Of a DNA stretch of 64,000 bases, positions 42,431 through 54,905 are shown piece after piece (position 1 is the stretch's first letter; each line of letters starts with the position of its first letter). The stretch comes from Epiperipatus broadwayi. Taxonomy: Eukaryota > Onychophora > Udeonychophora > Euonychophora > Peripatidae. The stretch spans positions 248,001 through 312,000 of the forward strand of contig JAQFVV010006337.1 of NCBI GenBank assembly GCA_028023455.1, in the 5' to 3' direction. The notes under the pieces were generated by a model, which was not told the origin of the DNA, ran no database searches, and was given only the letters and a program-made list of their open reading frames with translations. The translations under genes were made by a program, and so were the position numbers.

Positions 42431-42625
42431 TTTAATGAATAATACTTCTGTAGTGTAATTTTTACTACACCACTTTCATACAAGATCCATCTGCTTTAGC
42501 ACCTTGTGTAGGAGGGTAATCATAAATATACAACCAATGACATGTGAAAAAGTAGACAGAATCACTTCATATCTTGCATGAGAGTGGTGTTTTGAAAATT
42601 ACACTACAGAAATATTATTCATTAA
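42431..42625. repeat. MITE-like foldback M, copy 2
   Basis: Inverted repeats 42431-42486 and 42571-42625: TGAATAATACTTCTGTAGTG on the left is mirrored by CACTACAGAAATATTATTCA on the right. The inner segment carries GACATGTGAAAAAG, as in family C. Confidence 0.8.
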
Positions 42626-42759
42626 GTGAATAATAACTAGTCTAATAAATGACTAATAAAAAAATATTAATATACTTTCATCAAGGAGTATGAAAAGTTC
42701 TTAAAATAATCCATTAAAAAGAGCTAAATATGTAAAATTACATAAATAAAATGGATAAA

Positions 42760-43370
42760 TAATGATGAAAGAAAGTATAAATGTGAATTGGCAAGGAAAG
42801 CTATAAAACAAAATAAAAGTCTCCAAAAAATGTAAAACAGCATCTTGGTTTTGGAAGAAAAGTTGTTGCAGCAATAAGAAAAAAAAAGATGGAACTATTA
42901 CTAAAAATAGAGATGATAAAGTGACATGTGCAGAAGTTCTATGAAGAATTAATATATTTTACAATCATTACATCTTTGTTTTAATGAAGAAGTTAGACAT
43001 GCAATTAAATCTAGGAACTATATGAAAGCTTCAAAAAATCATGGAATTATTATATTTTAAGAGAAGCAAACAAAGATCTATCACATAACTAAAATTGAAG
43101 TAGTAAAACTAATATTTAAGAAAGATCATAAAGAAGATAATAGAAAGTTTCAGTACTATCAATCTTCCATCATTTCTATGTATTTTTAAAAGAACAAACT
43201 GGATTTAAAAATGATTTTACCATATTTGGTGAATCTCATTGAAGTATTGAGAGAAGTTATATAAAGAATGAATAAATATGAATTGTCATTATTTTTGAAT
43301 GCATAGATTTTAAAAAGGCATTTGATTCTATAATCATTTCCAAAGTGATGAAACAATCAAGCTATAGACC
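42760..43370 (+). pseudogene. RTE-type LINE reverse transcriptase relic
   Basis: Discontinuous frames read KKKDGTITKNRDDKVTCAEV, then VKLIFKKDHKEDNRKFQYYQ with SSIIS, then EQTGFKNDF and IDFKKAFDSI. These match the finger and palm order (LIFKKGD.ED..NYRPISLLS, EQAGFR, DFEKAFDS) of RTE-type non-LTR elements (established motif knowledge). Many stops; the YADD part is missing because Penelope-type sequence begins near 43405. Confidence 0.65.
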
Positions 43371-43404
43371 AAAAATATTATCATAATCTGGAGAATATTT
43401 AATT

Positions 43405-44290
43405 GTTTTTATGATTTTCAAAAGTATAAGCAAATTAAAGGATTTTCTATGGAATATTTTATGTCACCTGTATTGTAAAATCTCTTTGTGAATAATTTTG
43501 AAACTTACGTATTAAATGCAGCTACTAAGAAACCTTCTATTTGGTTCAGATATGTAGATGATACATTTGTTATATGGCTCATGATATTGATGCTTTGAAT
43601 TCTTTTTTTTTTGTTTTTTTTTAATGATTGCCATTCTAATATTAAGTTTGCTATGGAAGTTGAAAATAACAAATCACTTTCTTTCCTAGATTTTTTGATT
43701 GCAAGAAAATGTGATGACTCCTTATCAATATCAGTTTACAGAAAATCTACTCATACAAATAGATATCATAATTTTAATTCTTATCATCATCCTGTGCAAA
43801 TATTTTCTGTAGTAAAAAAAATTTTGATGATAGCTTGTAGTTTGTCAGATGAAGATCATCTTAGTCAAAAAATAGATCTAACAAAAAAATTTTTTTTTTC
43901 TAATGGTCACAATAAACATGTCATGTATACAGTATTATATAGCATTGATTCTAAAAAAAGAAAGAGCATAAAATTGATAACTCAACTAGTTTTACCTTAT
44001 ATTAAAGAAGTCACTGATAAAATCAGTAGAAGACCATCTAATTTTAACATCAAGACTACATTTTCCATTAGCAAAAAAATTGGTGATTTTTTTTCATAAA
44101 TCTAAAGACAGAATACTTTTGGAATACCAGGGGTTTTATGAAATTCCATGTTTACAGTGCTTGAAAAGCTATGTAGGTCAGTCTAATAGATGAATTAATG
44201 TAAAAATTAATGAACATAAAAATGTCTTTAATCAGAAGTTAAATACATTAGCTTTTACTTCATCGAAACCTTGGGTAGTAAGCAAAAATA
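43405..44290 (+). pseudogene. Penelope-like element: RT with YVDD and GIY-YIG endonuclease, broken
   Basis: QIKGFSMEYFMSPVL then stop then NLFVNNFET corresponds to the G.PMGSPLSP motif region. IWFRYVDDTFVIW at about 43536-43575 is the catalytic box, intact. 43611-44099 is an open stretch with FAMEVENNKSLSFLDFLIAR, VYRKSTHTNRYHNFNSYHHP and LPYIKEVTDKI, typical of the Penelope thumb region. After a stop, 44131-44217 reads GFYEIPCLQCLKSYVGQSNR, a stop, and INVKINEHK, a GIY-YIG endonuclease. The 5' part of the RT is absent and at least three stops interrupt it, so it is dead. Such elements reverse transcribe at nicked or terminal DNA ends. Its proximity to the ribozyme array is suggestive only. 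Confidence 0.88.
43611..44099 (+). CDS. Open thumb segment of the Penelope-like RT (non-functional)
   Basis: 162 codons without stop after a T-rich run. SLSFLDFLIARK and SISVYRKSTHTNRY match the conserved FLDVL..R...L...VYRK.THTDRYL pattern of Penelope-like elements. The first Met is only the first available ATG, not a real start. Confidence 0.75.
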   Translation: MFFFNDCHSNIKFAMEVENNKSLSFLDFLIARKCDDSLSISVYRKSTHTNRYHNFNSYHHPVQIFSVVKKILMIACSLSDEDHLSQKIDLTKKFFFSNGHNKHVMYTVLYSIDSKKRKSIKLITQLVLPYIKEVTDKISRRPSNFNIKTTFSISKKIGDFFS

Positions 44291-44359
44291 ATATACAGTT
44301 TAACTCCAGACCTATTTTGTTTACATCATACAACTGTGGAAACATTAAAAATGATATAT

Positions 44360-44420
44360 ATATATATATAGAGAGAGAGAGATAATATATATATACAGAA
44401 AGAGAGAGATAATAATAATA
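44360..44420. repeat. (TA)n(GA)n compound microsatellite
   Basis: Alternating TATATA and GAGAGA blocks, duplicated twice, then (ATA)n. Confidence 0.85.
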
Positions 44421-45640
44421 TAAATTGTCTTTAAAAAACAAAATCTATTAACATTATTAATGTAGATTCTTTCTTTTATAAGATGAGGAAAGCTCTATCT
44501 TTCAGAAAGGATCTTTATAATATTTGTCATTAACGTTAATACTGGAAATAATAAGAAAGTCAGAACTGCACTGATCTTAAATATATGCCTCTAATGTTGA
44601 TGATGCCAATATGTTTTTCATTCTAATAATTCACATTTCTAATGTTATTGATAATAAAAAAAAATCGTTATATATTTTTTCTTAAAAACTGATTCTTAGT
44701 AAAACATTCCCATGGGAACAGTGAATGATAACTAATGATGCAAATATCTCTTTAAAAAACTTTTTTTTAAATGGGTCAAAGTATCGGCCTATTTTTAAGA
44801 TAAAACTCTTCCAAAGTACATACTAAGTAATAAAAATAAACTAAAGTACATACTAAGTAGTTAAATCAACATCTAAATTGAATGATAAAAATAATACAAA
44901 ACAAAATTTAAGTGAGAATTTTATTTAAATCATCAAATTGAAAAAAATATTTTATTTTACTGTGATGATAATCGATTCATCAATTTTTTTAGCTCAGAGT
45001 CCGCTATTCTGCCGCTATAAAGTGCATAGAGTAAAAAAAAACAACAACTGATATTTAAATTATGGGGGAAATAAATGGAAATAATATGTCAAAGAATAAT
45101 ATGAAAAAAAAAAAATTAGTAATAAGAAAAAAAGATATTATTATTTTTTTTTGCTAACGATAATAAAATTGAAATCATATCATCAGCATAAATAAAAAAA
45201 TTCCAAATATAATCTTTAACCAATAGAATTTGCAAATAATGTTGGAATATATTTTCTTTCCATAACTGTAGTTTTGGATATTAAACATGAATTCTCATTA
45301 GCATTCTAAATAATGCAAAGAAAGAAAGAAAGAACAACTAAAGAAAAGCTTAAAAATCAAAACTGAAATACAATTATTAAGAATTAGTACCTAATAAAAA
45401 CATTGAAATAAAGATGGCTCCTTAAAAATAATTCATCTAAAAAAAGGTCTCAAAAAAAAAAATAATTATATCATGAACTATATAAAAATAAAATTAATGT
45501 TTGATAATATAAACACTATCACATTACATATAAAATATATAGAAAAAAACCCAATAACTTGTATTCAATGACAACCGAGCTTTAAAAAAGTTCATTTGAA
45601 TGTTAATTAGAAGCAATTGATTGATAATATATATAACATC
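44421..45640. other. AT-rich stretch, nothing recognised
   Basis: Only a duplicated word AAAGTACATACTAAGTA near 44813 and 44844 was noticed. Confidence 0.55.
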
Positions 45641-45649
45641 AAGTGATAT

Positions 45650-45866
45650 AAGTATAATAAACAAAATCCACTAGATAATTCTACAAAATTAAAAATACCT
45701 ATATAAAATTAAAGAATAATTTCCTTTGCTATAGTCAGCTTACAGCCTTTTCCACCATCTTGAGTAGCAGCTGGTTATAGTAAAGAAAATTATTCTTTAA
45801 TTTTATATAGGCATTTTTAAATTTGTAGGATTATCTTGTGAATTTTGATTATATATGTATAAACCA
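45650..45866. repeat. Foldback (MITE-like) element with about 60 bp core arms
   Basis: CCTATATAAAATTAAAGAAT on the left (45676-45734 arm) is mirrored by ATTCTTTAATTTTATATAGG on the right (45774-45835). Weaker complementarity extends to about 45650 and 45866. A loop of about 40 bases contains CCACCATCTTGAG. Confidence 0.85.
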
Positions 45867-46536
45867 ATCTTAAATTAAAATTAAACATCTTTAAAAAATT
45901 TAATTTATTATTGACTACTACAGATTGATGGTTTAGATAAAAAAAAAAAAAAAACTTATCTAAATCCAATCATTTAATTTTTTTAGAAAAGCTGACCTCC
46001 CTGCAACCTGATTAACTTGAAATAAGTTAATTCAGGGCAAATAAGAATATGATGTGTAAAATAAGTAAATAATTTTAAATGACTTTATTGTTGAGGAATA
46101 AGAAGTTGAATACTCTAACACTGCATTATCATGCAAGGCTATATTATATAGAAAGTTGTTGACTTTGAAGAACTTATTGAAATAGAATGAAAAGTTATTT
46201 CTAATTTTTTTATATATCTAATTCCTTTAAATTCTTGAAAGCTGTATTAAAGCTAAAAAAGAAAATCAAAAAATCAAAATATATCATTAAAAAGTTTTGG
46301 AAGAATTATTAATAATTATAGTATTAAAATAAAAAGAGAAGTGTTCCTTTAGATGTATTTTAGAAAAGGCTGCATTACAGTTAACTTCACAGATGAAACA
46401 ATACAGTATGTAAATGATACGATAAAATAAAACTCTTGCTTTTTTTTTTTTTTTTGCAAATAGGTTAGAAGTATAGACATAACTGTTGTTCAAAATTCTT
46501 AATATAATTTACTAGAAAAGTCAAACTATTGAGAAT

Positions 46537-47010
46537 ATATCACATGATTACCATTTCTTATGCTTACATAAGCTGTTAAATCTGTAGCAACTCTTTCATG
46601 CAGTAATGCTACCCAGTGCATGTCATTAATAATCAGTTAATGGTAAAAGGTTTGTGCATCAAAATCCCTATCAAGTGCTTACTCATTCAATATTCCCAGG
46701 CTTGTTTCTAGCTTGTGGCTTTTATTGGTGAGGAGCCTTGGATCTGAGAGCACTGCACCTAATCTTTGAATCTAATGTAACAATCCTCCATCAACCATCA
46801 TTTATTTTTTAGTTAAATATAAAACTATGAATGCAAACTAAAACCATCTTAATATTTTTAATCCAAGCTCATTTTATATATAGTTATACAGATCTAAATC
46901 CATTTCAGTATAGGTACTAGATAGAATTTTGATGCATAAACTTTCTAGAATTCATTCATTACTATTTCTTACACTGGGTGGCATTACTGTATGGAGAGAC
47001 TTGTTATTGT
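46537..47010 (-). mobile_element. Retrozyme-like repeat family A, locus A3 (eroded)
   Basis: Follows A1 in order: ATCACATGATTACC, CTTATGCTTACATAAGCTGTT, AGGTTTGTGCATCAAAATCC, GGAGCCTTGGATCTGAGAGC, then an inverted end GGTGGCATTACTGTATGGAG. The ribozyme position (about 46694-46734) reads CCAATAA instead of CUGAUGA on the minus strand, so it is dead. Confidence 0.65.
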
Positions 47011-47574
47011 ATTTAAAATATAATTGTCTCTCTTAATAATAATAATAAATATTATGTGCAGTTTGATGCAGGGTGTAAAGAGCTCTATAGACAAAAAGCT
47101 AAAGGTTCTTGAATCAAAGCTCAACTTGCTACTTCTGCTGTTCAACTTCATGTGATCTTTCTTTTTGTGCAACTAAATATTCTTTTTTTTTTTTATGTAT
47201 AAGAGCAAATTAATAAAAAATGATAACTAAAATATAGATAACATTGACTTTGGTTTAAATTTATAGTAATGATAGAAAACAAGTCAAAACTAATTCAAAG
47301 CAAAATAAAAGAAAAAAACTAACAAACAAAAAAAAATAGAATCTACTTCATAGATAAATCGAAATCTTATTAATATAAGACATACATAAAAATTAATCTT
47401 TAAATCCAAATAATAATGCAACCAAACATAAAATATTAGATTATTGCTAACCCATATGCAATTATCTAAAAAACTGAAAACACCAATATAGTAATACAGA
47501 ACTAATATCATATCTATATAATTATGTAAATGAGTTGGTTTGGATTCAAAACATTGAAATATATAAATTTTTAA

Positions 47575-47815
47575 ATTGGTAGCTTAATAGTAAATAAAAA
47601 TAAAGGGCGGCTACTAAATGAAATGTTGCATTAAATGTGAAAAAAAATCCATGTGCTTTAAATTCAGATTCAGAACTTTTAACTGATGATGGCCATAATC
47701 CAGACCCTTGTCTATAGTTATGAATAGGATAACACTGGATATGAATTTAATAAAAACTACATCTAGCATCTATTAATTACTCAAACTTAAAATGGACGGA
47801 GAATTGAAGTAGAAT
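47575..47815 (+). mobile_element. Retrozyme-like repeat family A, locus A4 (half copy, eroded)
   Basis: Plus-orientation right half: GGCGGCTACTAAATGAAA...TTGCATTA, CTGATGATGGCCATAATCC, then GACCC where GAAAC is expected, TAGCATCTATTAATTACTC and GGACGGAGAATTG. Ribozyme core broken at GAAA. Confidence 0.5.
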
Positions 47816-50800
47816 AAATATCTTGCTGTTGAAAAGCTTTAGAAGCTGGAGTCGTGAATGGTTTTATTGTGAGAAATACATTGTTATGAGAGGTATAATA
47901 TTAAATATCCCAGTAAATTTTTACAGAGTGAGGAAGATTTTTTAAAAACGAATATTTGTTTTTTTTTAAATTTAACAGTATGACAAATGCAGAAAAAAAA
48001 TTGAATGTGTTAAGTATTTCTTTTTATAATTTCGAGTGTTTGTAGTAAGTATTACAATAATCATTAATAATCTGAATTTTTTCTTTCAATTATATTTTAT
48101 AAAGAATTTCATTGTGAAGTACTTTATATTATTAGTAGTCTTAGCAGACATCTGAAAAAATGTATGGTAATTTAATACCAAAAAAAAAAAAAAAAACAAT
48201 ATTGAAAAATTCCATCTATAAAAGAGTAGGTTATTTATATACAAAAAAATAAAAAAAAAATAAAAAGAGTTTGCATTATGTTATTAATGAAAAATAAGTG
48301 ATGAAATCTGTTATCTATAAATATGTCTTATATATTATATAATGAATTTCTAACTAATTGTATTTCCATTGTACCTTCACTCAGCATATTGTGTTGATGA
48401 AAACAGTCAATATTGAGCCTTTTAGAGATATCTTTGAGATAATCTTTATAATGTAAACAAAGGAAGACAATTCTAACAATCACATGAAAGACATATTTAT
48501 GCAAACTAAATACTTTTACAATAAGTCTGATACAATTTACTTGCTTCTTAATCTCAATAAAATTTCATATGCTAAATACAATAAAAATATGTTCTTATAA
48601 TAGATCACATTACCGTTTCCCTCAATTGTATAATATTCTCATTGTTCTTATGATGTTTCCTTCTTATTTTCATAATCTTTTAAGTATTCTTAAATGATTT
48701 TTGTCAGTTTCTTATGAAATCCATATTTTATTTCCAAAAAATAAATTTACTAAATAAATATTATTACATGTAACTAATTTAGTTTTATAACTTGTTAAAT
48801 ATAGCATCCTGAAATCTGTGTTATTCTTCAGTATCCAAATTTATCTTTTTATCTAAAAATCTACCAAAAAATATGAACTATTTTACATTCCCAAGATGGT
48901 AGTTATATAGGTTAAAAATCTTTCTTTTTTTTTATTCACCGATTGATAAAGCATTCAAGATTTTATTGATTGCCTTTAAAAATATTGAAAACTTTATGTA
49001 AATTACTTTAAATTATTAAAATATTCCAATTATTAACAAAATGTAAATTCAGAAGATTAAAAAAATGATGTTCTTGTTTTTAATCAGTTCAAATTGATAA
49101 TTACATTATCAAAACTATATCTCAATTTGATATCTGTTTCATGAAAGCATTTATAAAAGCATTCTAACGTCTATTGTCAGAAAGAGTTGCAAATGCCCTA
49201 AATAATAAATCGTACCACATCCATCATATATGCCTTATATTTATTTTAGAATTTTCTGAAGATAAAGTAATCTAAATTATCTTTTTTACAATTAAAATAT
49301 TCAACTAAAAACTTCATTTATGAATAATGCCAAGGAATTTCTGCAAAACGATTTAAAATAATATTCCAAGCTTTTTCTCCTACATAAATACATGGAAAAA
49401 AGTTTTACATTCCGGCATCAAGTAGTTACGTGTTGACTTTTTGAGTCGAAAATCTCAAGTTGGTCCTAAATAAAACTTAAATATTATCCAAAAATGATTA
49501 TTAAATATTTCAAACATTTATTGTTTAAGTTTTCTTATACTGAATTTGAATAATTTCCATAATAATAACTCAACAAAATTATTAAGCTATGTTTATTCTA
49601 TTATATGCTAAAAAAAAAATTTCTCCTGAAATCCATATGCTGGTTGTAAATTGAAATATTTTTGTGAAATAAAATTTAAAAAACAGAATGCAAAACTTGA
49701 ATGTAATAACCAAAAGCTAGATAAAAAATTTCCAGAATACTTTTTAAAGTAATGTTTTCGAAAGTAAGGATAATTTAACCAACAAATAACTGCTTGTTTT
49801 TATTCTGCTTGCACATAACCGTCATATCAACAAATAAAAAAACAGCTTTGAGCTTTTATTGTAAGTTTATGAATAAAACATCTTTAAGACTATTGTAAAA
49901 TACAATTCGTTGATAAAAATAGGTGAATGATTTATTGCAAAATATTTATAATGTTACAGTATCTTTAAATAATAAAGCCAAAGCCACAATTCTTGAACTG
50001 TGAGATTCAGAGCATGGGCTCTACTACTGCATCAAATCACAAAGGGCAAGTCTATTGATTTATATAGTTGCATTTCTGTACATAAAAGTAGTAATAGATA
50101 GTTGGACTTTTGGAATATTTTTCCTAAAAGGCATAATAAAGTGTGAAAAATTAATTCATTAAAAAGCTAAATTAAAGTCATATGTATGCAAATATGAATA
50201 CGTCTATTTATCTTTCAAAATAATAGATTGTAGAAAAGAGATATAACAGCTTCTTGATGTAATAAAAATAGTTATAATAACTTTTATAAAGATGGCAATC
50301 ATGATATATAAATAATTTTATAAAAAAAAGAAAAATAGAATTATTACATTATCATCATTTCTTGTAAAGATTGTAATTATATTATCAAACTAGATTAATT
50401 GGAAAATTTTAATGCTTTAGCTACCCAATAATATTTTACTAATTGGTATTTTATTTAATCCAATATAAATGAGATATTTATTTTATATATCGCGATGTTT
50501 CTGAATTGTAATAAACTAATAATCAGCCTTTTAAGCAAAGGCGCATGTGCATTAGCTTAAAAAGCTGATTATTAGATTAATCCAATATAGTAACTGGATT
50601 TTTAACATTCTGACCTTAGCAAGGTTGTGTTTGGAAAAATCCTAGATAATAAATCACCATTGGTCTCTAAATTATCTGGTCTATTTACATTCATTGAAGC
50701 AAAATAAATATCATTACAATTAGCAAACAAAATATTTAAAAAAGTTAATGATACGTTTTTCAATATGTATTAAATTTTTATTATTTCTTAGATCAAAAAT

Positions 50801-52003
50801 ATAGCATAATTATGTTTGAAACTAACATTGAAAGCAACACAAATATCAACATCTCAGAGTAAAGATCATAAGAAGTATTAGTTTTGACTAAATACTTTGA
50901 TAGTGTTATTTTAACAATACTGTGTCCATAATCATCAACTAATTGATCTTGTTGATAATCAACATATTATATCCAGAATAACTGAACAACTCTGCAATAA
51001 ATTTCGTTCACTTGTCAGTAATAGATTTTATCTTTTTTTTTTTAAATTATATCTAATTTTTTTTTAACTTTTAAATTAGTTTTCAATAACATTTTTTTAA
51101 AATGGAGTTCAACAAACAATTTGAAAATTTACTCTAAGTATCTAAATCGTTAGATTTTTTCTATTCATTAAGAGATTTTCACTCCAAACAGTTTATATTC
51201 TCAATTATCAATTTGCATTGACAAAAATGACAGGTAAAATTAAAGGCAATTAAAAAATCAAGTTATAAAGCAGTTCATCTGCTAATACAGTTTTGGAAGC
51301 TATGACTTTTTTTTTTTAAATTCCTATTAAATAAATTGATTATTTCTATGAGTATTGATAAAATTATGTGGTTTTTTTTTAATTTGATCAATTTTATGTT
51401 TATTATTTATTTATGACAATTACATATTTAAAAAAGTATCAATAATAGGCCTGAAGTTGAATTTTAGTAGTTTACGTTCAAGTACAGTTTACATTAATGT
51501 TTTTTAATTGGTGTATGTTCTTTAAATATCTTCTCTATGTTTTCATATATATGCGAAAACTTTATACAGTCTTACTACTTAAAAAATCAAGGTGAGATCA
51601 TTAAAAAAAATATTCTAAAATTTTACAGCTAATTTTTATATATGCCGTTCTATAACATCTATTCCATTTTTAAAATGTATATAAATATATTAGTACCTCG
51701 TCTAAGATACCGATTATAAATACAGTATATGATATTTGTTATATTTTTTAATATTTAATTAAGCATATACAACAAATTCTTAACACTGACTATGATAGCG
51801 ACATTTTGTCATTGCTTGCCATCTTCTCAAATAATTTATTTTAGCATCTCCATTTTAAACTTACATCAAAATCATTAATGTGTGTACATTATTAGATGTC
51901 CTTTAAACTTATTCATTAAATAGAAAGTTTTAATAAGAGTATTAATAAAGCTTTGAGTCTCAGTATATATGCTATCTGTGGGATTAAAACAATATTTATT
52001 TTA

Positions 52004-52005
<2 letters not shown>
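47816..52005. other. AT-rich stretch, no gene recognised
   Basis: No coding region or transposon domain was recognised. A hairpin at 50505-50582 is listed separately. Confidence 0.55.
50505..50582. repeat. Hairpin with about 25 bp stem
   Basis: CTAATAATCAGCCTTTTAAG pairs with CTTAAAAAGCTGATTATTAG with one G-T/C-A type difference; the loop contains GGCGCATGTGC. Could be a small foldback or a precursor-like hairpin. Expression is unknown. Confidence 0.7.

Positions 52006-52091
<86 letters not shown>
52006..52091. repeat. (TA)n microsatellite
   Basis: Uninterrupted TA dinucleotides. Confidence 0.95.
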
Positions 52092-52094
<3 letters not shown>

Positions 52095-52947
52095 ATAAAC
52101 ACTGAAGTTAATTATAGTTTTTAATATGCTACTATATAAATATAAGACATGATTTCATTATGAATAGATTTAACTGTATTTGGAAAAATATTCAGTTATT
52201 TGCTACAGAATTTTTTTTACAATTTTTTATTTTGCATGTGGAAAACGGTTTGAAGGAAAGAAACATCAAAAAACAAATTTTATAAATATAATGGTTAATT
52301 TATTAAATAATCAATATAATTTTATATATACATACACGTACTATGAAAGGCTGGCCATATAATTATAGTTGGGAATATTATTAATTTGTGAAATTAATAA
52401 AATTTTGATTTTCATATTCTAACAATAAATGCTACTCAAGATGCCAATCACACTGTAAGCTGGCTAAAGCTTTTATTTATTTAGATATTGGTATATTGAA
52501 AATTAGAGAATTAATTCTAGTATTTATTTTATTATATATTATTTTGATATATATGAACTTTTATATATCTTGCATAAACAATGTTCCAGTTATTTTTGAT
52601 TTTCTGCAAGAGTAAGACAAAAGCATTCATTATTTTAATTAAAACTTACATGTTTAGTTTTTTATTGAAAAGTGCAACAAGTGTAATACATTTCATTTTA
52701 AACAAAAGTTGTTCCAACTTTATATTATGTTTATATTTATACATGAACACAGGCGTGCGCGCTCGCACTCACATATTCACTTAACTGATAAGTAATTCAT
52801 TTTTATCTTTTTGTAGAATTGCTATTATTTATTAAAATATTTGTTTTCCATCACTTTTTACTTTAGATATTTACCTTTATTTAATTCATTTATAAATTAA
52901 TACACTGTACAGGCTTACACACACCTGCACATATATAATGTAATATA

Positions 52948-53075
52948 TAAGGGATTCGAACTCAGACTTTCACACGACCCTCAGCTCTTCATGCCATCTC
53001 ATATTTCCGACCCACCTAATCATACTCATGTTGAAAAGATAAATAATCACTAATATACGTATTTCATACTATATA
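52948..53075. repeat. Dispersed repeat family C, copy 3
   Basis: GGGATTCGAACTCAGACTTT, ATGTTGAAAAGATAAATAAT and CACTAATATACGTATTTCAT align with 14620-14740. The minus-strand edge GAGTTCGAATCCC is a perfect B-box-like word, hinting at tRNA-derived sequence. Confidence 0.6.
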
Positions 53076-54824
53076 TTAATTCATTTATGCAGATTCCTCT
53101 ATATTACTGATATTACAGACTCTATATATAGTAGATCTTTATCATAGACTAAAGTATATATAATATATTCAGTAAAAAATTATTAAATAAAGTTTAAATG
53201 GTAAGCATTTTTTTGCTCTTCTTGCTTCTCTATTTTTCACTCATATATATAATAAAATGTTAATATTTTACCATGCTATTGACTGCTAAAGATATGCCTT
53301 TGAATCAAGTATTGTATATCAAAACAAAAAACATTTGATAATTTTCTCAATGACATACAAAATATAAAATAACACCTATCATATTACAACGTTTCTCAAA
53401 TTTAAGTATAATAGAATTTAATTAATTTAAATATAAATCCACTCATCAAAACCTGAAACTTTTATATTACCGGTACTGAATGGTAGTTTTTTAGATAAAG
53501 TAAGCCTTTACTAGTTTTGCAGGTGTCTCTAACAATTTTTTTTTTACTTTATGTTTGTATACACAATCTTATCCATCTATTTTTGATAGTGCATCTTGCA
53601 CATCTTTTACATATATCTATTTTGTCTTTAAGCAATATATATCAGTTAGATGACTAAAAGAGCGATATTTTGCTATATTTTTAAATACTTATATTATTAT
53701 AACTTCTTAAAATCATTTGCCACTCTTTTCCTTTTATGTAATATTTATCAACTTTAAGAACCTCATCTAATTTCTCTTTTAAATTTTTTTAATAAATATA
53801 TCACCTACCCCATTCTATTTAATGCTTATGAGGCTTGAGCTTAGTTTTCTGCTATAGTAGGCGGAAAAATTTAAATTTAATAATAAAGGAATAAAAATAA
53901 AAAGTTTATTTTAGAAGCCACTTAGCTATAAAAGTAAGTAAAAGATGACTAATAGTTAGAAATGTCAGTACCTAATATTGAATATAAATAGCCCTAAAAA
54001 TGGGGCTTTTATTCCATAAGGAATGGGGGGGTAGTCAATATGCATGAGGCTAGTCAATCTCTGGTGATGGTTGTGATGGGTCAATTATTTGAAAAAAATT
54101 CCTGCCTTGCTTGAAAATTTTTAGCTATAATATATATATAAGTTGTTTTGTTTTGTTTTTTTTTTTTGTTTTTTTATTTTTATCAATGCAAACTCTTATC
54201 TCAACTCCACCATATCACACACACATATATATGTATATGTCGGTGCATAAGCGTAATAAATAAGCAAACACTATAGATTTTGACTAAAATTTTATTTTGG
54301 TAAATTTAACATGTTTTTAAAACAAAGTATCATATCCATGGCTTAAATTAAATATTGTATTTATAGTAAAAAACAAATGTTTGTTACCTCTAATATATAC
54401 CAAATATTTTTATAACTGATCTCAAGGTTCATTTCCTAAAGAGTTTTTAAAAATGCAAAACATGTTTTTTAATAAATCACTTCAATATTATATATGTGGG
54501 TTAATTGTTAATTAACTTTTTAAACATTTATTTTTCTAATTAAATAAGCAAAATCTATTTTAAAAAATCTATGTTTCGTCGACTGAATGGAGTTGCTGAG
54601 TTTAAATCTTCATATTGGATGCTCTAATTATATAACCTCCTGACTCTGACTAACTAACTAAAAGATTATTTTTTAAAATATTTAAGTGCATTGTATATAA
54701 CTAATAAATGTTAATGATGTACTATTATTTTATAATGAATGAAAAACACTAAATAATCAGATCAACATTGTTATTTTAGTTACGATATTTTATTTGAAAT
54801 AATAAACTTTAGCTTTCAAAAAGT

Positions 54825-54905
54825 ACTTGTTATTTTACTGAAACGTCAGCTATTTAGCTAGATATTTTTATTACACGGAAGCTCTCGGAAATAATACTAT
54901 GAATA
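54825..54905. repeat. Dispersed repeat family D
   Basis: AAGTACTTGTTATT, ATATTTTTATTACA and GGAAATAATACTATGA also occur in order at 35855-35930. The word AAACGTCAGCTATTTAG is typical of old mobile-element tails. Class unknown. Confidence 0.5.
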
